Assembly: GCA_016218905.1 (NCBI GenBank)
Contig: JACRCS010000914.1
Location: 1 to 23,536, forward strand
Origin: Deltaproteobacteria bacterium
GTDB lineage: Bacteria > Desulfobacterota_C > Deferrisomatia > Deferrisomatales > JACRMM01
DNA: 23,536 nt
Direction: 5' to 3'
Shown piece by piece: positions 1-6,822 of this stretch. A program made the translations under genes and the position numbers. How positions within the stretch are numbered: the stretch's first letter is position 1; the number at the start of each line of letters is the position of its first letter. The notes under the pieces were generated by a model, which ran no database searches, was not told the DNA's origin, and was given only the letters and a program-made list of their open reading frames with translations.

Positions 1-764
1 AGGTGGTGCGACCACTGCGGCGAGGCGAACTTCGGTCGAAGCTCCCGGAAGAGCGTCTCCTCCAGGGGCGAGAGGCCGCCCGGCAGGAAGCTCGTGCCGA
101 GGAGCTCCTCCATCCCGAAGCGGAGCGCGGCCTTGACCGCCTCCAGGTCCGGCACGGCCCCCAGCTCCCAGCCCAGGCAGGTAACCCTCTCCCGCACCGA
201 GTCGATCTCCCGGTCGCGGAGCTTCTCCGCGGGAACCCGGAGGACGCGGACCATCGTCTCCACGTCGAAGTCGATCAGGAGCGTACCCTGGAACAGAAAC
301 GCGCGGCCCTTTTCGGTGCCGCCGGTGCCCGAGAGCTTCCGGCCGGCCACTTCGATGTCGTTCCGGGGCCGGAAGGCCGCCTCGATCCCGAGCTTCCGCA
401 GCCCCCGGACAGCCCCCTCGCAGAAGAGGGCGTAGAGCTCCTCGGGGCGGGCGGGCAGCCCGGGCGTGTCCTTGGGCGCGATGAGCTCCCAGCCGAGCTG
501 GCCGGGGTCACAGTAGATGGCACCACCGCCGGTGATCCGCCGGTTGACCTCGATACCCCGTCTCCGGCAGTACTCCTCGCGCACCTCCAGGGAGACCGCC
601 TGGTTGAAGCCGATCAGGGCGCAGGGACGGGAGAACTGCAGGAGCCGGAAGGTGCTGCCGCCTTCGGCGTCGCAAGCCGAGAGCAGCGCCTCGTCGAGGG
701 CCAGGTTGTCCGCGGGTGCCCGGGGGCCCGTGTCGAGGAGTCTCCAGCCGTGATCAGGCGTCAT
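1..764 (-). CDS. Lipoate-protein ligase A-like protein, 3' part cut by window edge
   Basis: The minus-strand frame opens at ATG 764 and is still open at position 1, giving 254 residues without a stop. It belongs to the BPL/LplA/LipB fold (PF03099), which attaches or transfers lipoyl or octanoyl groups to lipoyl domains. Visible motifs are RRITGGGAIYCDPGQ (residues 75-89) and GRKLSGTG (141-148) with the candidate catalytic Lys143. The usual His of the GGGAVxHDxGN motif is Cys85 here. In the RVTNL-like motif Asn is replaced by Cys (RVTCL). The last visible residues (LRPKFASPQW) match the linker that begins the short LplA C-terminal part. The start fits the family N-terminus, but a repeat array abuts the ATG and no Shine-Dalgarno sequence is visible. 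It is the second of two ligase-like genes in a row, downstream of E1-E2-E3. It could be a ligase or an octanoyl/lipoyl transferase. Confidence 0.85.
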   Translation of the reverse strand, partial: MTPDHGWRLLDTGPRAPADNLALDEALLSACDAEGGSTFRLLQFSRPCALIGFNQAVSLEVREEYCRRRGIEVNRRITGGGAIYCDPGQLGWELIAPKDTPGLPARPEELYALFCEGAVRGLRKLGIEAAFRPRNDIEVAGRKLSGTGGTEKGRAFLFQGTLLIDFDVETMVRVLRVPAEKLRDREIDSVRERVTCLGWELGAVPDLEAVKAALRFGMEELLGTSFLPGGLSPLEETLFRELRPKFASPQWSHH

Positions 765-868
765 TTTCGGTTTTCGGTTCTCGGTTTTCGGTTTTCGGTT
801 CTCGGTTTTCGGTTCTCGGTTTTCGGTTCTCGGTTTGACCGGCAACTGACAACCGATAACCGACAACG
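764..868. repeat. Heptamer array A, converging inverted arms
   Basis: On the plus strand there are ten consecutive 7-nt units, TTTTCGG or TTCTCGG, at 764-833. Degenerate units of the opposite orientation follow (GACAACC, GATAACC, GACAACG, up to 868), i.e. TTGTCGG/TTATCGG on the other strand. The array fills almost the whole spacer between the two ligase-like genes. It ends 4 nt from the upstream gene's stop codon and touches the downstream start codon. No unique spacers are present, so it is not a CRISPR. Confidence 0.9.
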
Positions 869-872
869 ATTC

Positions 873-1673
873 TCACGCGGCATCGGCGTCCACGTATGTG
901 CCCTCCGCGATCTTCACCCTGCGGCCCGCGGGGGCCCTGCCCGGCTCGAAGAGCCAGCCCGGCGCCAGGAACTTCGGGCCCAGCTCCCGCACCACGGTGT
1001 CCAGGGCGGAGTCCGGCGCCGCGGGCTCGAGCTGCGGGAGCGCCTCTCCGAAGCTGCGCGCCAGGGCGCCCGCGAGCGCGTCCATGGCCGGCACCGAGTC
1101 GAGCTCGAGCGCGAGCGACGTCAGCTTCTCTTCCATGGCGCGCCGGACCCTGCTACGCGCGGCTTCGCAGGGCAGCCGCAAGATGCCCGCCATGCGCCCG
1201 AAGTCGATCTCCACGAGGAGGTTCCCGACGAGCACCACGAAGCCCTCGAGCTCCCCGGCGCCGTTCCCCGAGATCTTGCGGCCCCCGACGTGGAGGTCGC
1301 AGGCGGGCTCCAGGGTGGCCGCGAGGCCGAGCCCTTCGAGGGTCGCGGCGACGGGCGCGAGAAACTTCCGGAAGAAGCGCCCGCGGTCCAAGGGTACGAG
1401 GGGATTCCCACGCCGAAGCACGATTTGGTAGAAGATCTGCCCGCGGTCGAGGAAGACGGCCCCCCCGCCCACCTCCCGCCGAAAGACGGGGATGCCCTCC
1501 GCCTCACAGTAGGAGAGATCGAGCTCATACAGCAGGTCTTGGTGGTAGCCGATCGACGCGTAGGGCGAGGCCGGACGGCACAGGACGAGTGCCTCCCGCC
1601 CGAGCCTCGGGAGGGCGTGGTAGACGAGCTGCGAGTCGAGCCAAGAAACGGAGCCCAGGTCGTAGAGGAGCAT
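873..1673 (-). CDS. Lipoate-protein ligase A-like protein
   Basis: This 266-aa member of the LplA/LipB/BirA catalytic fold (PF03099) probably lipoylates E2 or other lipoyl-domain proteins in the cytoplasm. The motif FRREVGGGAVFLDRGQ spans residues 64-79, and GRKISGNGAG holds Lys133, the expected catalytic lysine. The usual HDxGN is LDRGQ here. The C-terminus has only a short LGPKFLAPGW segment in place of the full accessory domain of E. coli LplA (338 aa), so adenylation chemistry may be partial or different. It lies downstream of the E3-like gene and upstream of a second, divergent homologue. Such pairs of ligase-like genes near 2-oxoacid dehydrogenase genes suggest dedicated lipoylation of the local complex, which is an inference. 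A lipoyl or octanoyl transferase role is equally possible. Confidence 0.88.
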   Translation of the reverse strand: MLLYDLGSVSWLDSQLVYHALPRLGREALVLCRPASPYASIGYHQDLLYELDLSYCEAEGIPVFRREVGGGAVFLDRGQIFYQIVLRRGNPLVPLDRGRFFRKFLAPVAATLEGLGLAATLEPACDLHVGGRKISGNGAGELEGFVVLVGNLLVEIDFGRMAGILRLPCEAARSRVRRAMEEKLTSLALELDSVPAMDALAGALARSFGEALPQLEPAAPDSALDTVVRELGPKFLAPGWLFEPGRAPAGRRVKIAEGTYVDADAA

Positions 1674-1700
1674 CGGTCACTTACAGGGCCTCGCCCCTTT

Positions 1701-1756
1701 CCCGTCATTCCCATCATTCCCATAATGGGATGTATGGGAATGATGGGATTATGGGA
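1701..1756. repeat. Nonamer array B with 16-bp perfect inverted repeat
   Basis: Units of about 9 nt (CCCATCATT and its reverse-complement form ATGGGAATG) lie between the E3-like gene and the ligase gene. The arms 1709-1724 and 1733-1748 are perfectly complementary over 16 bp with an 8-nt loop, so a strong hairpin can form in RNA from either strand. There is no T-run after it, so it is not a textbook intrinsic terminator. Confidence 0.88.
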
Positions 1757-1781
1757 TCGTTGTGAAAGTTTCCCGCCGAGC

Positions 1782-3152
1782 TCACGCCTTCGGCAGATAG
1801 AGGGCCCAGCCCGCCGCCGCCCTCGCCGCGTCCACGACGGTCTCCGAGAAGCTCGGGTGGAGGCGGATCCCTCGGGCGAGCTCGTTCGCGGTCGCCTCGA
1901 GCTGCATCGCGAGCACGGCCTCCCCGATGAGCTCGGTCGCGCCGGTCCCGACGATGTGGACGCCGAGGATCTCGCCGTGCTTCGCGTCGGAGATGATCTT
2001 GGCGGAGCCGTCGAGCTCGTTTCTCGCCATCGCGAGGCCGTTGATGGAGCAAGGGAACTCTCCCACCTTCACGTCGAGACCCTGCTCCTCCGCGTCCTCC
2101 TCTGACAGGCCGACGGCGCCGATTTCGGGATAGCCCCAGATCCCCCGCGGCACCTGGTTGGAAACAAAGGTCTTCGCCTGGCCCATGGCGTTCTCCGCGG
2201 CCACGATGCCCATGGTCGAGGCGGCGTGGCTCAGCATCCGGCCGCCCGTGACGTCGCCCACGGCGTAGAGGCCGGAGACGCTCGTCTCGAGCCGGTTGTT
2301 GACGCGAATGGAGCCGTCCGGGTTTCGAGCCGCACCGAGGGCCTCGAGGCCGAGCCCGTCGGCGTTGGCCGCCCGGGCCGAGACGAGGACCGCCTCGACC
2401 TCGACGCTCGCCTCCTTCCCCCCGGAGAGGGCGGCCTGGAAGCCCTTCTCCGCCTTCTTCACCGAAGAGAGCGTCGCCCTTGGCAAGATTCTGATCCCCT
2501 GATCGAAGAGCGCCTTCGCGACGCGCTGCCCCGTGCCGCTGTCCTCGCCGGGCAGGACCCCGGCGGGTCCGGCGGCCAGAATCACCTCCGAGCCGAAGGC
2601 TCGCAGGAGGGCCGCGAGCTCCACTTCGATCGGGCCGGCGGCGAGGAGCAGGACCGAGCGGGGGACTTCGGTCATCTCCAGGATCTCGTCCGTCGTGAGC
2701 GCGGCCTCCTCGAGGCCTTCGACGTCCGGAGGCGCGAGCCGGCTTCCGGTGGCGAGGATGACCGCCTTCGCGGCGACGGTCGGCCCGTCCACCTGGACTT
2801 CCCGCGCCGTCTTCAAGGCGGCGCGGCCGCGCAGGACCGTCACCCCGTTGTTCTGGAGGAGCCCCTCCATGCCCATCCGGATGTCGCCGGCCACGCCGCG
2901 CTTGCGGTCGAGAATCGCCTTGAGGTCGATCGCCTCGACGGCGGCCTTGATCCCGAAGGACTCGGCGCCCCGGATCGCCCGCAGCGCCTCGGCCGCGCGC
3001 AGCCACACCTTGGACGCGATGCAGCCCCGATTGACGCAGGTGCCGCCCATCTCCGCGGCCTCGACGAGCGCCACCTTGCCCCCGAGCTGGGCAGCCCGGA
3101 TCGCCGCGGCATACCCGCCGGGCCCTCCTCCGATTACGATTACGTCGTACAT
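1782..3152 (-). CDS. Dihydrolipoyl dehydrogenase (E3)-like flavoprotein with degraded NAD motif
   Basis: This 456-aa protein belongs to the pyridine nucleotide-disulfide oxidoreductase family. E3 normally reoxidises dihydrolipoyl groups on E2 and passes electrons through FAD to NAD+. The FAD motif GGGPGGY is at residues 8-14. The redox disulfide is Cys39/Cys44 in GGTCVNRGCIASK. The second FAD motif (GLYAVGDV) and the C-terminal catalytic pair His432/Glu437 (HPSFSE) are present. The NAD-binding GxGxxG, however, reads AAGPIE at 171-176: the first Gly is Ala and the third is Glu. The acidic residue at the end of the next strand, which usually holds the adenine ribose, is Ala194. NAD binding may therefore be weak or lost. 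The start is supported by GGAG 8-9 nt upstream. It follows the E2 gene, as in aco/pdh operons. Confidence 0.9.
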   Translation of the reverse strand: MYDVIVIGGGPGGYAAAIRAAQLGGKVALVEAAEMGGTCVNRGCIASKVWLRAAEALRAIRGAESFGIKAAVEAIDLKAILDRKRGVAGDIRMGMEGLLQNNGVTVLRGRAALKTAREVQVDGPTVAAKAVILATGSRLAPPDVEGLEEAALTTDEILEMTEVPRSVLLLAAGPIEVELAALLRAFGSEVILAAGPAGVLPGEDSGTGQRVAKALFDQGIRILPRATLSSVKKAEKGFQAALSGGKEASVEVEAVLVSARAANADGLGLEALGAARNPDGSIRVNNRLETSVSGLYAVGDVTGGRMLSHAASTMGIVAAENAMGQAKTFVSNQVPRGIWGYPEIGAVGLSEEDAEEQGLDVKVGEFPCSINGLAMARNELDGSAKIISDAKHGEILGVHIVGTGATELIGEAVLAMQLEATANELARGIRLHPSFSETVVDAARAAAGWALYLPKA

Positions 3153-3192
3153 GAGAAACTCCAGGGATTCGGTGTTAGCGGTAGGTCCGCAT

Positions 3193-3236
3193 TTCCCATG
3201 GGACCCATAGGTCCTATAAGTCCCATGGCGCCCCCA
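3193..3236. repeat. Nonamer array C
   Basis: Five degenerate 9-nt units (TCCCATGGG, ACCCATAGG, TCCTATAAG, TCCCATGGC, GCCCCCATT) lie between E2 and E3. ATGGGAC at the left and GTCCCAT at the right can pair, with ATAGG/CCTAT nested inside. The array begins directly after the E2 stop codon (3238-3240). Confidence 0.75.
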
Positions 3237-3237
3237 T

Positions 3238-4572
3238 TTACGCCAGCATCATCACGGGGTTCTGAACGTACTGCCCGATCTGCTGCAGGAACCGGGCGGG
3301 CGGGACCCCGTCGACCACCCGGTGGTCGAAGGTGAGGCTCAGGAACATCATCGAGCGGATGCAGATCTCGCCCTCGTGCACCGCCGGCTTCTGCTTGACC
3401 CGGCCGACACCCAGGATTCCGGTCTCGGGCGCCTTCAGGATCGGCGTCGACCCGTCGACGTCGAACATGCTCATGTTGGAGATGGTGAAGGTGCCCCCGA
3501 GCATCTCGTCCAGGCTGAGGGTGCCTTCGCGCGCCTTACGGGCGAGCACCCTCGCTTCCCGGGCGATCTCCACGAGCCCCAGGCGGTCGGCGTCCTTCAG
3601 CACCGGGACCACGAGCCCGTTCGGCACCGCCACGGCGATCCCCATGTGCACGGCGTCGAACTGCAGGATCCGATCGCCCACGAGATTCGAGTTCATGGCC
3701 GGCACCTGCTTGAGCGCGCGGCAGGCAGCGAGCACCAGGAGATCGTTGAGCGAGACCTTGAACTCCGGCTCCTTCGCGCGCTCGCGCCGGACCGCGTCGA
3801 GGAAGGCGAGGGACTCGGTCGCGTCGACCTCGGCGAAGACGGTCACCTGGGCCGTGTTCTGGAGGCACTTGTAGAGGTTGTCGGCGATGACCCTGCGCAT
3901 CCCGTCGTAGGGGACCTCGCGGACGCCCCGCGCAGGCACCTCCTCGACCACCAGGGCCGGAGCCGGCGGTTGAAGGGCACGAGCGACGTCGTCCTTCGTG
4001 ATCTTCCCCCCCTCGCCGGTGCCCTGGACGGCCGAGAGGTCGAGGCCCGCCTGGCGCGCCATCTCCTTCGCGACGGGCGTGACCTTCGGGCCGGCCGCCA
4101 CCCGCTCCTGGTACGCGGCCACGTCCGCCTCTTTGATCTGCCCTTCGGGACCGCTGCCCGGGACGAGGGAGAGGTCGATGCCGAGCTCCTTCGCCAGGCG
4201 GCGCGCCGCGGGGCTCGCGAGCACGCGCCGGGCCTCGCCGGAGGGCTGCGGTACCTCTCGCGCGGGGGGAGGCGGTGCAACTACCTCGGCCACGGCCGCG
4301 CCGGGGCCTTCCCTCCGGAGAGCCTCCAGCTCCTCCACGGTCTCGGCGATCTGCCCCACTACCGCGCCCACCTTCGCCTTGATCCCGGCCGCCACCATGG
4401 GATAGACGAACCCCGACGCGGTCGCTTCGACATTCCAGGTGACCTTCTCCGTCTCGATGACGAGCACGATCCCGCCCTGCTCGATCCGGCCGCCCTCCGG
4501 GGCCTTCCACTCCACCAGCTTCGCTTCCACCATGGTCATCCCGAGCTTCGGGATGTAAATCGGCGTGGCCAT
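3238..4572 (-). CDS. Dihydrolipoamide acyltransferase (E2) of a 2-oxoacid/acetoin dehydrogenase, with two E3/E1-binding domains
   Basis: This 444-aa E2 moves the acyl group from E1 to CoA on a swinging lipoyl arm. The N-terminal lipoyl domain (about 1-77) carries the lipoylated Lys43 in ETEKVTWNVEA. Two peripheral-subunit-binding domains follow, at about 117-155 and 162-200; most E2 proteins have one. The catalytic chloramphenicol-acetyltransferase-like domain (about 210-444) ends with DHRVVDG, giving His417 and Asp421. The reading frame is open far upstream, but that stretch is antisense-like shadow of E1-beta. ATG 4572 matches the start of the lipoyl domain. Its GGAG lies in the last unit of the adjacent heptamer array. 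The gene is downstream of E1 alpha1/beta1 and upstream of E3, the usual operon order. Acetoin versus 2-oxoacid specificity cannot be decided. Confidence 0.95.
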   Translation of the reverse strand: MATPIYIPKLGMTMVEAKLVEWKAPEGGRIEQGGIVLVIETEKVTWNVEATASGFVYPMVAAGIKAKVGAVVGQIAETVEELEALRREGPGAAVAEVVAPPPPAREVPQPSGEARRVLASPAARRLAKELGIDLSLVPGSGPEGQIKEADVAAYQERVAAGPKVTPVAKEMARQAGLDLSAVQGTGEGGKITKDDVARALQPPAPALVVEEVPARGVREVPYDGMRRVIADNLYKCLQNTAQVTVFAEVDATESLAFLDAVRRERAKEPEFKVSLNDLLVLAACRALKQVPAMNSNLVGDRILQFDAVHMGIAVAVPNGLVVPVLKDADRLGLVEIAREARVLARKAREGTLSLDEMLGGTFTISNMSMFDVDGSTPILKAPETGILGVGRVKQKPAVHEGEICIRSMMFLSLTFDHRVVDGVPPARFLQQIGQYVQNPVMMLA

Positions 4573-4576
4573 GACT

Positions 4577-4639
4577 ACTCCGTATTCCGTATTCCGAATT
4601 CCGAATTCCGTATTCCGAATTCCGTATTCCGAATTCGCA
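4577..4639. repeat. Heptamer array D (ATTCCGA/ATTCCGT)
   Basis: Nine consecutive 7-nt units on the plus strand: ACTCCGT, then ATTCCGT, ATTCCGA twice, ATTCCGT, ATTCCGA, ATTCCGT, ATTCCGA, and a degenerate ATTCGCA. They fill the spacer between E1-beta1 and E2. The array is single-orientation, unlike the other heptamer arrays, although GAATTC palindromes arise at some junctions. Confidence 0.92.
4578..4581 (-). promoter_or_regulatory. Shine-Dalgarno of E2, inside repeat unit
   Basis: GGAG on the minus strand lies 5 nt before the E2 ATG at 4572. It exists only because the unit nearest the gene reads ACGGAGT instead of ACGGAAT, so the ribosome-binding site is part of the array. Confidence 0.6.
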
Positions 4640-4640
4640 G

Positions 4641-5657
4641 CTAACCAAACATCCCCCGCACCGTGATCTTCCCACTCACGTCGATCGACTCGCCGACCAG
4701 CTTCCCGATGGCGTCCGCGATCTGCTGCGGCTGCGGGAGGACGTACTGCTCCAGGTAGGCGCCGGCGATCGGGTAGTTTGCCGCCGCGACCCGAACCACC
4801 GGGGCATCCAGGTAGTCGAAGGCGTTCTCCATGATGAGCATCCCGATCTCGGCCGCCGGGCCGCAGCGCGAGGTCTCCTCGTCCACGATGATCGCGCGCT
4901 TGGTCTTCTTCACCGAGGCGAGGATGGCTGGAAGGTCGAGGGGCTCGAGCGTCCTCGGGTCGATGACTTCGACGCTCACCCCCTTCTCCGCCGCGAAGAT
5001 CTCCGCGACCCGGAGCGTCATGTTGACGAGATAGCCCGTCGCCACGACCGTCACGTCCTTCCCCTCGCGCTTCACGTCGGCCACGCCGAAGGGGATCGTG
5101 TACTCGCCCTCGGGCACGGGCCCGGTATCGCCGAAGAGGCTCTTGTGGGGCAGATAGACGACCGGGTTGTTGTCCCGGATCGCCGTCTTCAGGAGACCCT
5201 TCGCGTCGTACGGCGTCGAGGGGATCGCAATCTTGATCCCGGGCACTCGCATGACGAAGGACTCCATGCACTGGGAGTGCTCGGGTCCGATGCGGGAGTA
5301 GCCGCCCATGGGCGCGAAGACGACCAGCGGGATCTTGACCCTTCCGCCGTGCGCGAAGCGCCACTTCCCCGCCTTGTGGAGGATCTCGTCCGCGCCGCAC
5401 ATCATGAAGTCGGCGAACATCATGTTCGCGACGGGCCGATACCCGGCCAGCGCCGCACCCACCGAGGAGCCCAGGATCGCGGCCTCGCTGATGGCGGTGT
5501 TCCGAATTCTCTCCTTGCCGAATCTCTCGAGGAGGCCTTCGCTCGTGCCCCAGGTATCCTGGCTGCAGCACTCGCCGAGGATGTAGACGGTGGGGTCGGC
5601 GGCCATCTCCTCGTGGAAGGCCTCGTTGATCGCGACGTTGTACAGGATCTCTCTCAT
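4641..5657 (-). CDS. Thiamine-dependent dehydrogenase E1 component, beta subunit (first pair)
   Basis: This 338-aa transketolase-like beta subunit (Transket_pyr plus Transketolase_C domains) forms the alpha2beta2 E1 with the gene just upstream. E1 decarboxylates a 2-oxoacid, or cleaves acetoin, and acylates E2. Conserved features include NTAISEAAILGSSVGAAL with the ThDP-activating Glu, the GPEHSQ segment with the active-site His, PSTPYDAKGLLK, and VIDPRTLEPLD in the C-terminal domain. ATG 5657 is chosen because MREILYNVAINEAF matches the family start and GGGAGG lies about 9 nt upstream. An in-frame extension to 5735 overlaps the alpha gene and is rejected. The gap to E1-alpha1 is 16 nt, so the two are co-transcribed. 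The usual DQI motif reads ADEI here. Confidence 0.93.
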   Translation of the reverse strand: MREILYNVAINEAFHEEMAADPTVYILGECCSQDTWGTSEGLLERFGKERIRNTAISEAAILGSSVGAALAGYRPVANMMFADFMMCGADEILHKAGKWRFAHGGRVKIPLVVFAPMGGYSRIGPEHSQCMESFVMRVPGIKIAIPSTPYDAKGLLKTAIRDNNPVVYLPHKSLFGDTGPVPEGEYTIPFGVADVKREGKDVTVVATGYLVNMTLRVAEIFAAEKGVSVEVIDPRTLEPLDLPAILASVKKTKRAIIVDEETSRCGPAAEIGMLIMENAFDYLDAPVVRVAAANYPIAGAYLEQYVLPQPQQIADAIGKLVGESIDVSGKITVRGMFG

Positions 5658-5673
5658 AGCGCTGGCCTCCCGT

Positions 5674-6669
5674 TCAATCGGCGTAAAGCGCCGGGGCAAG
5701 CAGGTCCTGGGTCGGGTACGGGCTTTCGGCCGCAAACTGCTCGGCCTCCTGCATTTCGCGGTTCGCGTCCTGCTGGATCCGGGCGACGTCGTCCTGGGTC
5801 AGCACGCCCGCCTCCAGAAGCTTCGCCCGGAAGAGTTCGATGGGGTCGCGCTGCGCCATCGCCGCGACTTCCTCCGCGGACCGGAGGCCGTTCTCGCAAT
5901 AGACCGAGTAGTCCGGGAGGCCCTCCACGTGTCCCCTGCGGCGGGTCACCTTGACTTCCAGGAAGGTGGGGCCTTCCCCGGCTCGCGCCCTGTCCGCAGC
6001 CTCCTGCGTCGCCCGGTACACGGCCAGGACGTCCTGGCCGTCGATGATCGCCGAAGGGATGCCATACCCGAAGGCGAAGTCCGCGACGTTCTCCTTGGGG
6101 TGACTGACGCAGAGGCTCGTGAACTGCGCCATCTCGTTGTTCTCGCAGAACCAGATCACCGGAAGCTTCCACTTCGCGGCCATGAGCATGCCCTCGTGCA
6201 GGGTACCCCGCCCGGTCGCCCCGTCTCCGAAGCAGACGGCTACGACCTGACCCTGTCCCCTCATCTGGCACGCCAGCGCGGTCCCGGCCGCGAGCGTCAG
6301 CTCGCCGCCCACCATGCCGCCCATGCCGCTGATCCCGAGCTCCGGCGCGCAGTAGTGAAAACCCGCGAAACCCCTGGCGCCGCCCGTCACCTTCCCGAAG
6401 TGCTCGGCGATCAGCTCCTTCGCCGACATGCCCCGAGGCAGGCACTTGTTGAACCCGTGGCTGCGATGGTTGTAGTAGAGGTAGTCCTTCTCTCCCAGGA
6501 CCTCGCAAAGCGCGGCACCGGGCGCCTCCTGGCCCTGGCAGCTGTGGTAGAAGGTGAGGAACTTGCCGGCGAAGAGGCATTCAATCGCCTTCTCGTCGAG
6601 CGTCCGAACGCGGACCATGTTCGTGTAGAGGCGGAGCAGGATCTCTCTGGGAACTCCTAAGTCAGCCAT
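5674..6669 (-). CDS. Thiamine-dependent dehydrogenase E1 component, alpha subunit (first pair, acetoin/PDH-like)
   Basis: This 331-aa E1-alpha binds ThDP pyrophosphate and Mg2+ through GDG (148-150) and the paired Asn 177-178 about 27 residues later. The phosphate-loop region has HRSHGF (68-73) with the His typical of pyruvate/acetoin-type E1-alpha, and a later conserved His105. ATG 6669 is preferred over the in-frame ATG 6699, because GAGGGAG sits just before 6669, while 6699 lies inside a 12-bp hairpin and lacks a ribosome-binding site. It heads the module E1-alpha1, E1-beta1, E2, E3, which is the gene order of acetoin and Gram-positive-type pyruvate dehydrogenase operons. The physiological substrate is not determined by sequence. 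Confidence 0.92.
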   Translation of the reverse strand: MADLGVPREILLRLYTNMVRVRTLDEKAIECLFAGKFLTFYHSCQGQEAPGAALCEVLGEKDYLYYNHRSHGFNKCLPRGMSAKELIAEHFGKVTGGARGFAGFHYCAPELGISGMGGMVGGELTLAAGTALACQMRGQGQVVAVCFGDGATGRGTLHEGMLMAAKWKLPVIWFCENNEMAQFTSLCVSHPKENVADFAFGYGIPSAIIDGQDVLAVYRATQEAADRARAGEGPTFLEVKVTRRRGHVEGLPDYSVYCENGLRSAEEVAAMAQRDPIELFRAKLLEAGVLTQDDVARIQQDANREMQEAEQFAAESPYPTQDLLAPALYAD

Positions 6670-6694
6670 AGCCGCTCCCTCGTTCCGGAGGTTG

Positions 6695-6723
6695 TCCATC
6701 CGGAAAGTGCGTTTCCGGATGGA
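6695..6723. promoter_or_regulatory. 12-bp perfect inverted repeat before E1-alpha1
   Basis: TCCATCCGGAAA (6695-6706) and TTTCCGGATGGA (6712-6723) are perfectly complementary around a 5-nt centre, GTGCG. The repeat lies 25 nt upstream of the chosen E1-alpha1 start. There is no T-run after it. It could be an operator for a dimeric regulator or an RNA hairpin in the leader; I cannot tell which. Confidence 0.6.
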
Positions 6724-6728
6724 GTCGT

Positions 6729-6822
6729 CAGTTGTCAGCTTTCAGTGTTCACTTTTCGGTTTTCAGTTGTCGGTCTTCGGGATCAGGGCCACCGAGAACC
6801 GAAAACCGAGAACCGAGAACCG
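6729..6822. repeat. Heptamer array E, converging inverted arms, overlapping lipA 3' end
   Basis: The left arm (6729-6780) holds degenerate TTNTCRG units such as TTGTCAG, TTTTCGG and TTGTCGG. The right arm (6790-6822) holds GAGAACC/GAAAACC units, the reverse complement of the same motif. The two arms are separated by about 10 nt. The array covers the last 24 codons and the stop of lipA as well as part of the spacer. Confidence 0.85.

Noticed and set aside
1..1673. Ligase pair as part of an sHdr/LbpA sulfur-oxidation lipoylation system
   Set aside because: No heterodisulfide-reductase-like genes or LipS1/LipS2-type synthases are seen, and canonical lipA/lipB and E2 are present instead.
3..2105. 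A 700-codon plus-strand open frame
   Set aside because: It is antisense to two ligase-like genes and E3, which carry clear family motifs. Repeat-coded stretches in its product are an artefact of array A.
3238..5571. A 777-residue fusion of an unknown domain to E2
   Set aside because: The upstream part is an off-frame reading of E1-beta1 plus array D. The lipoyl domain starts at ATG 4572, and the region codes E1-beta1 in another frame.
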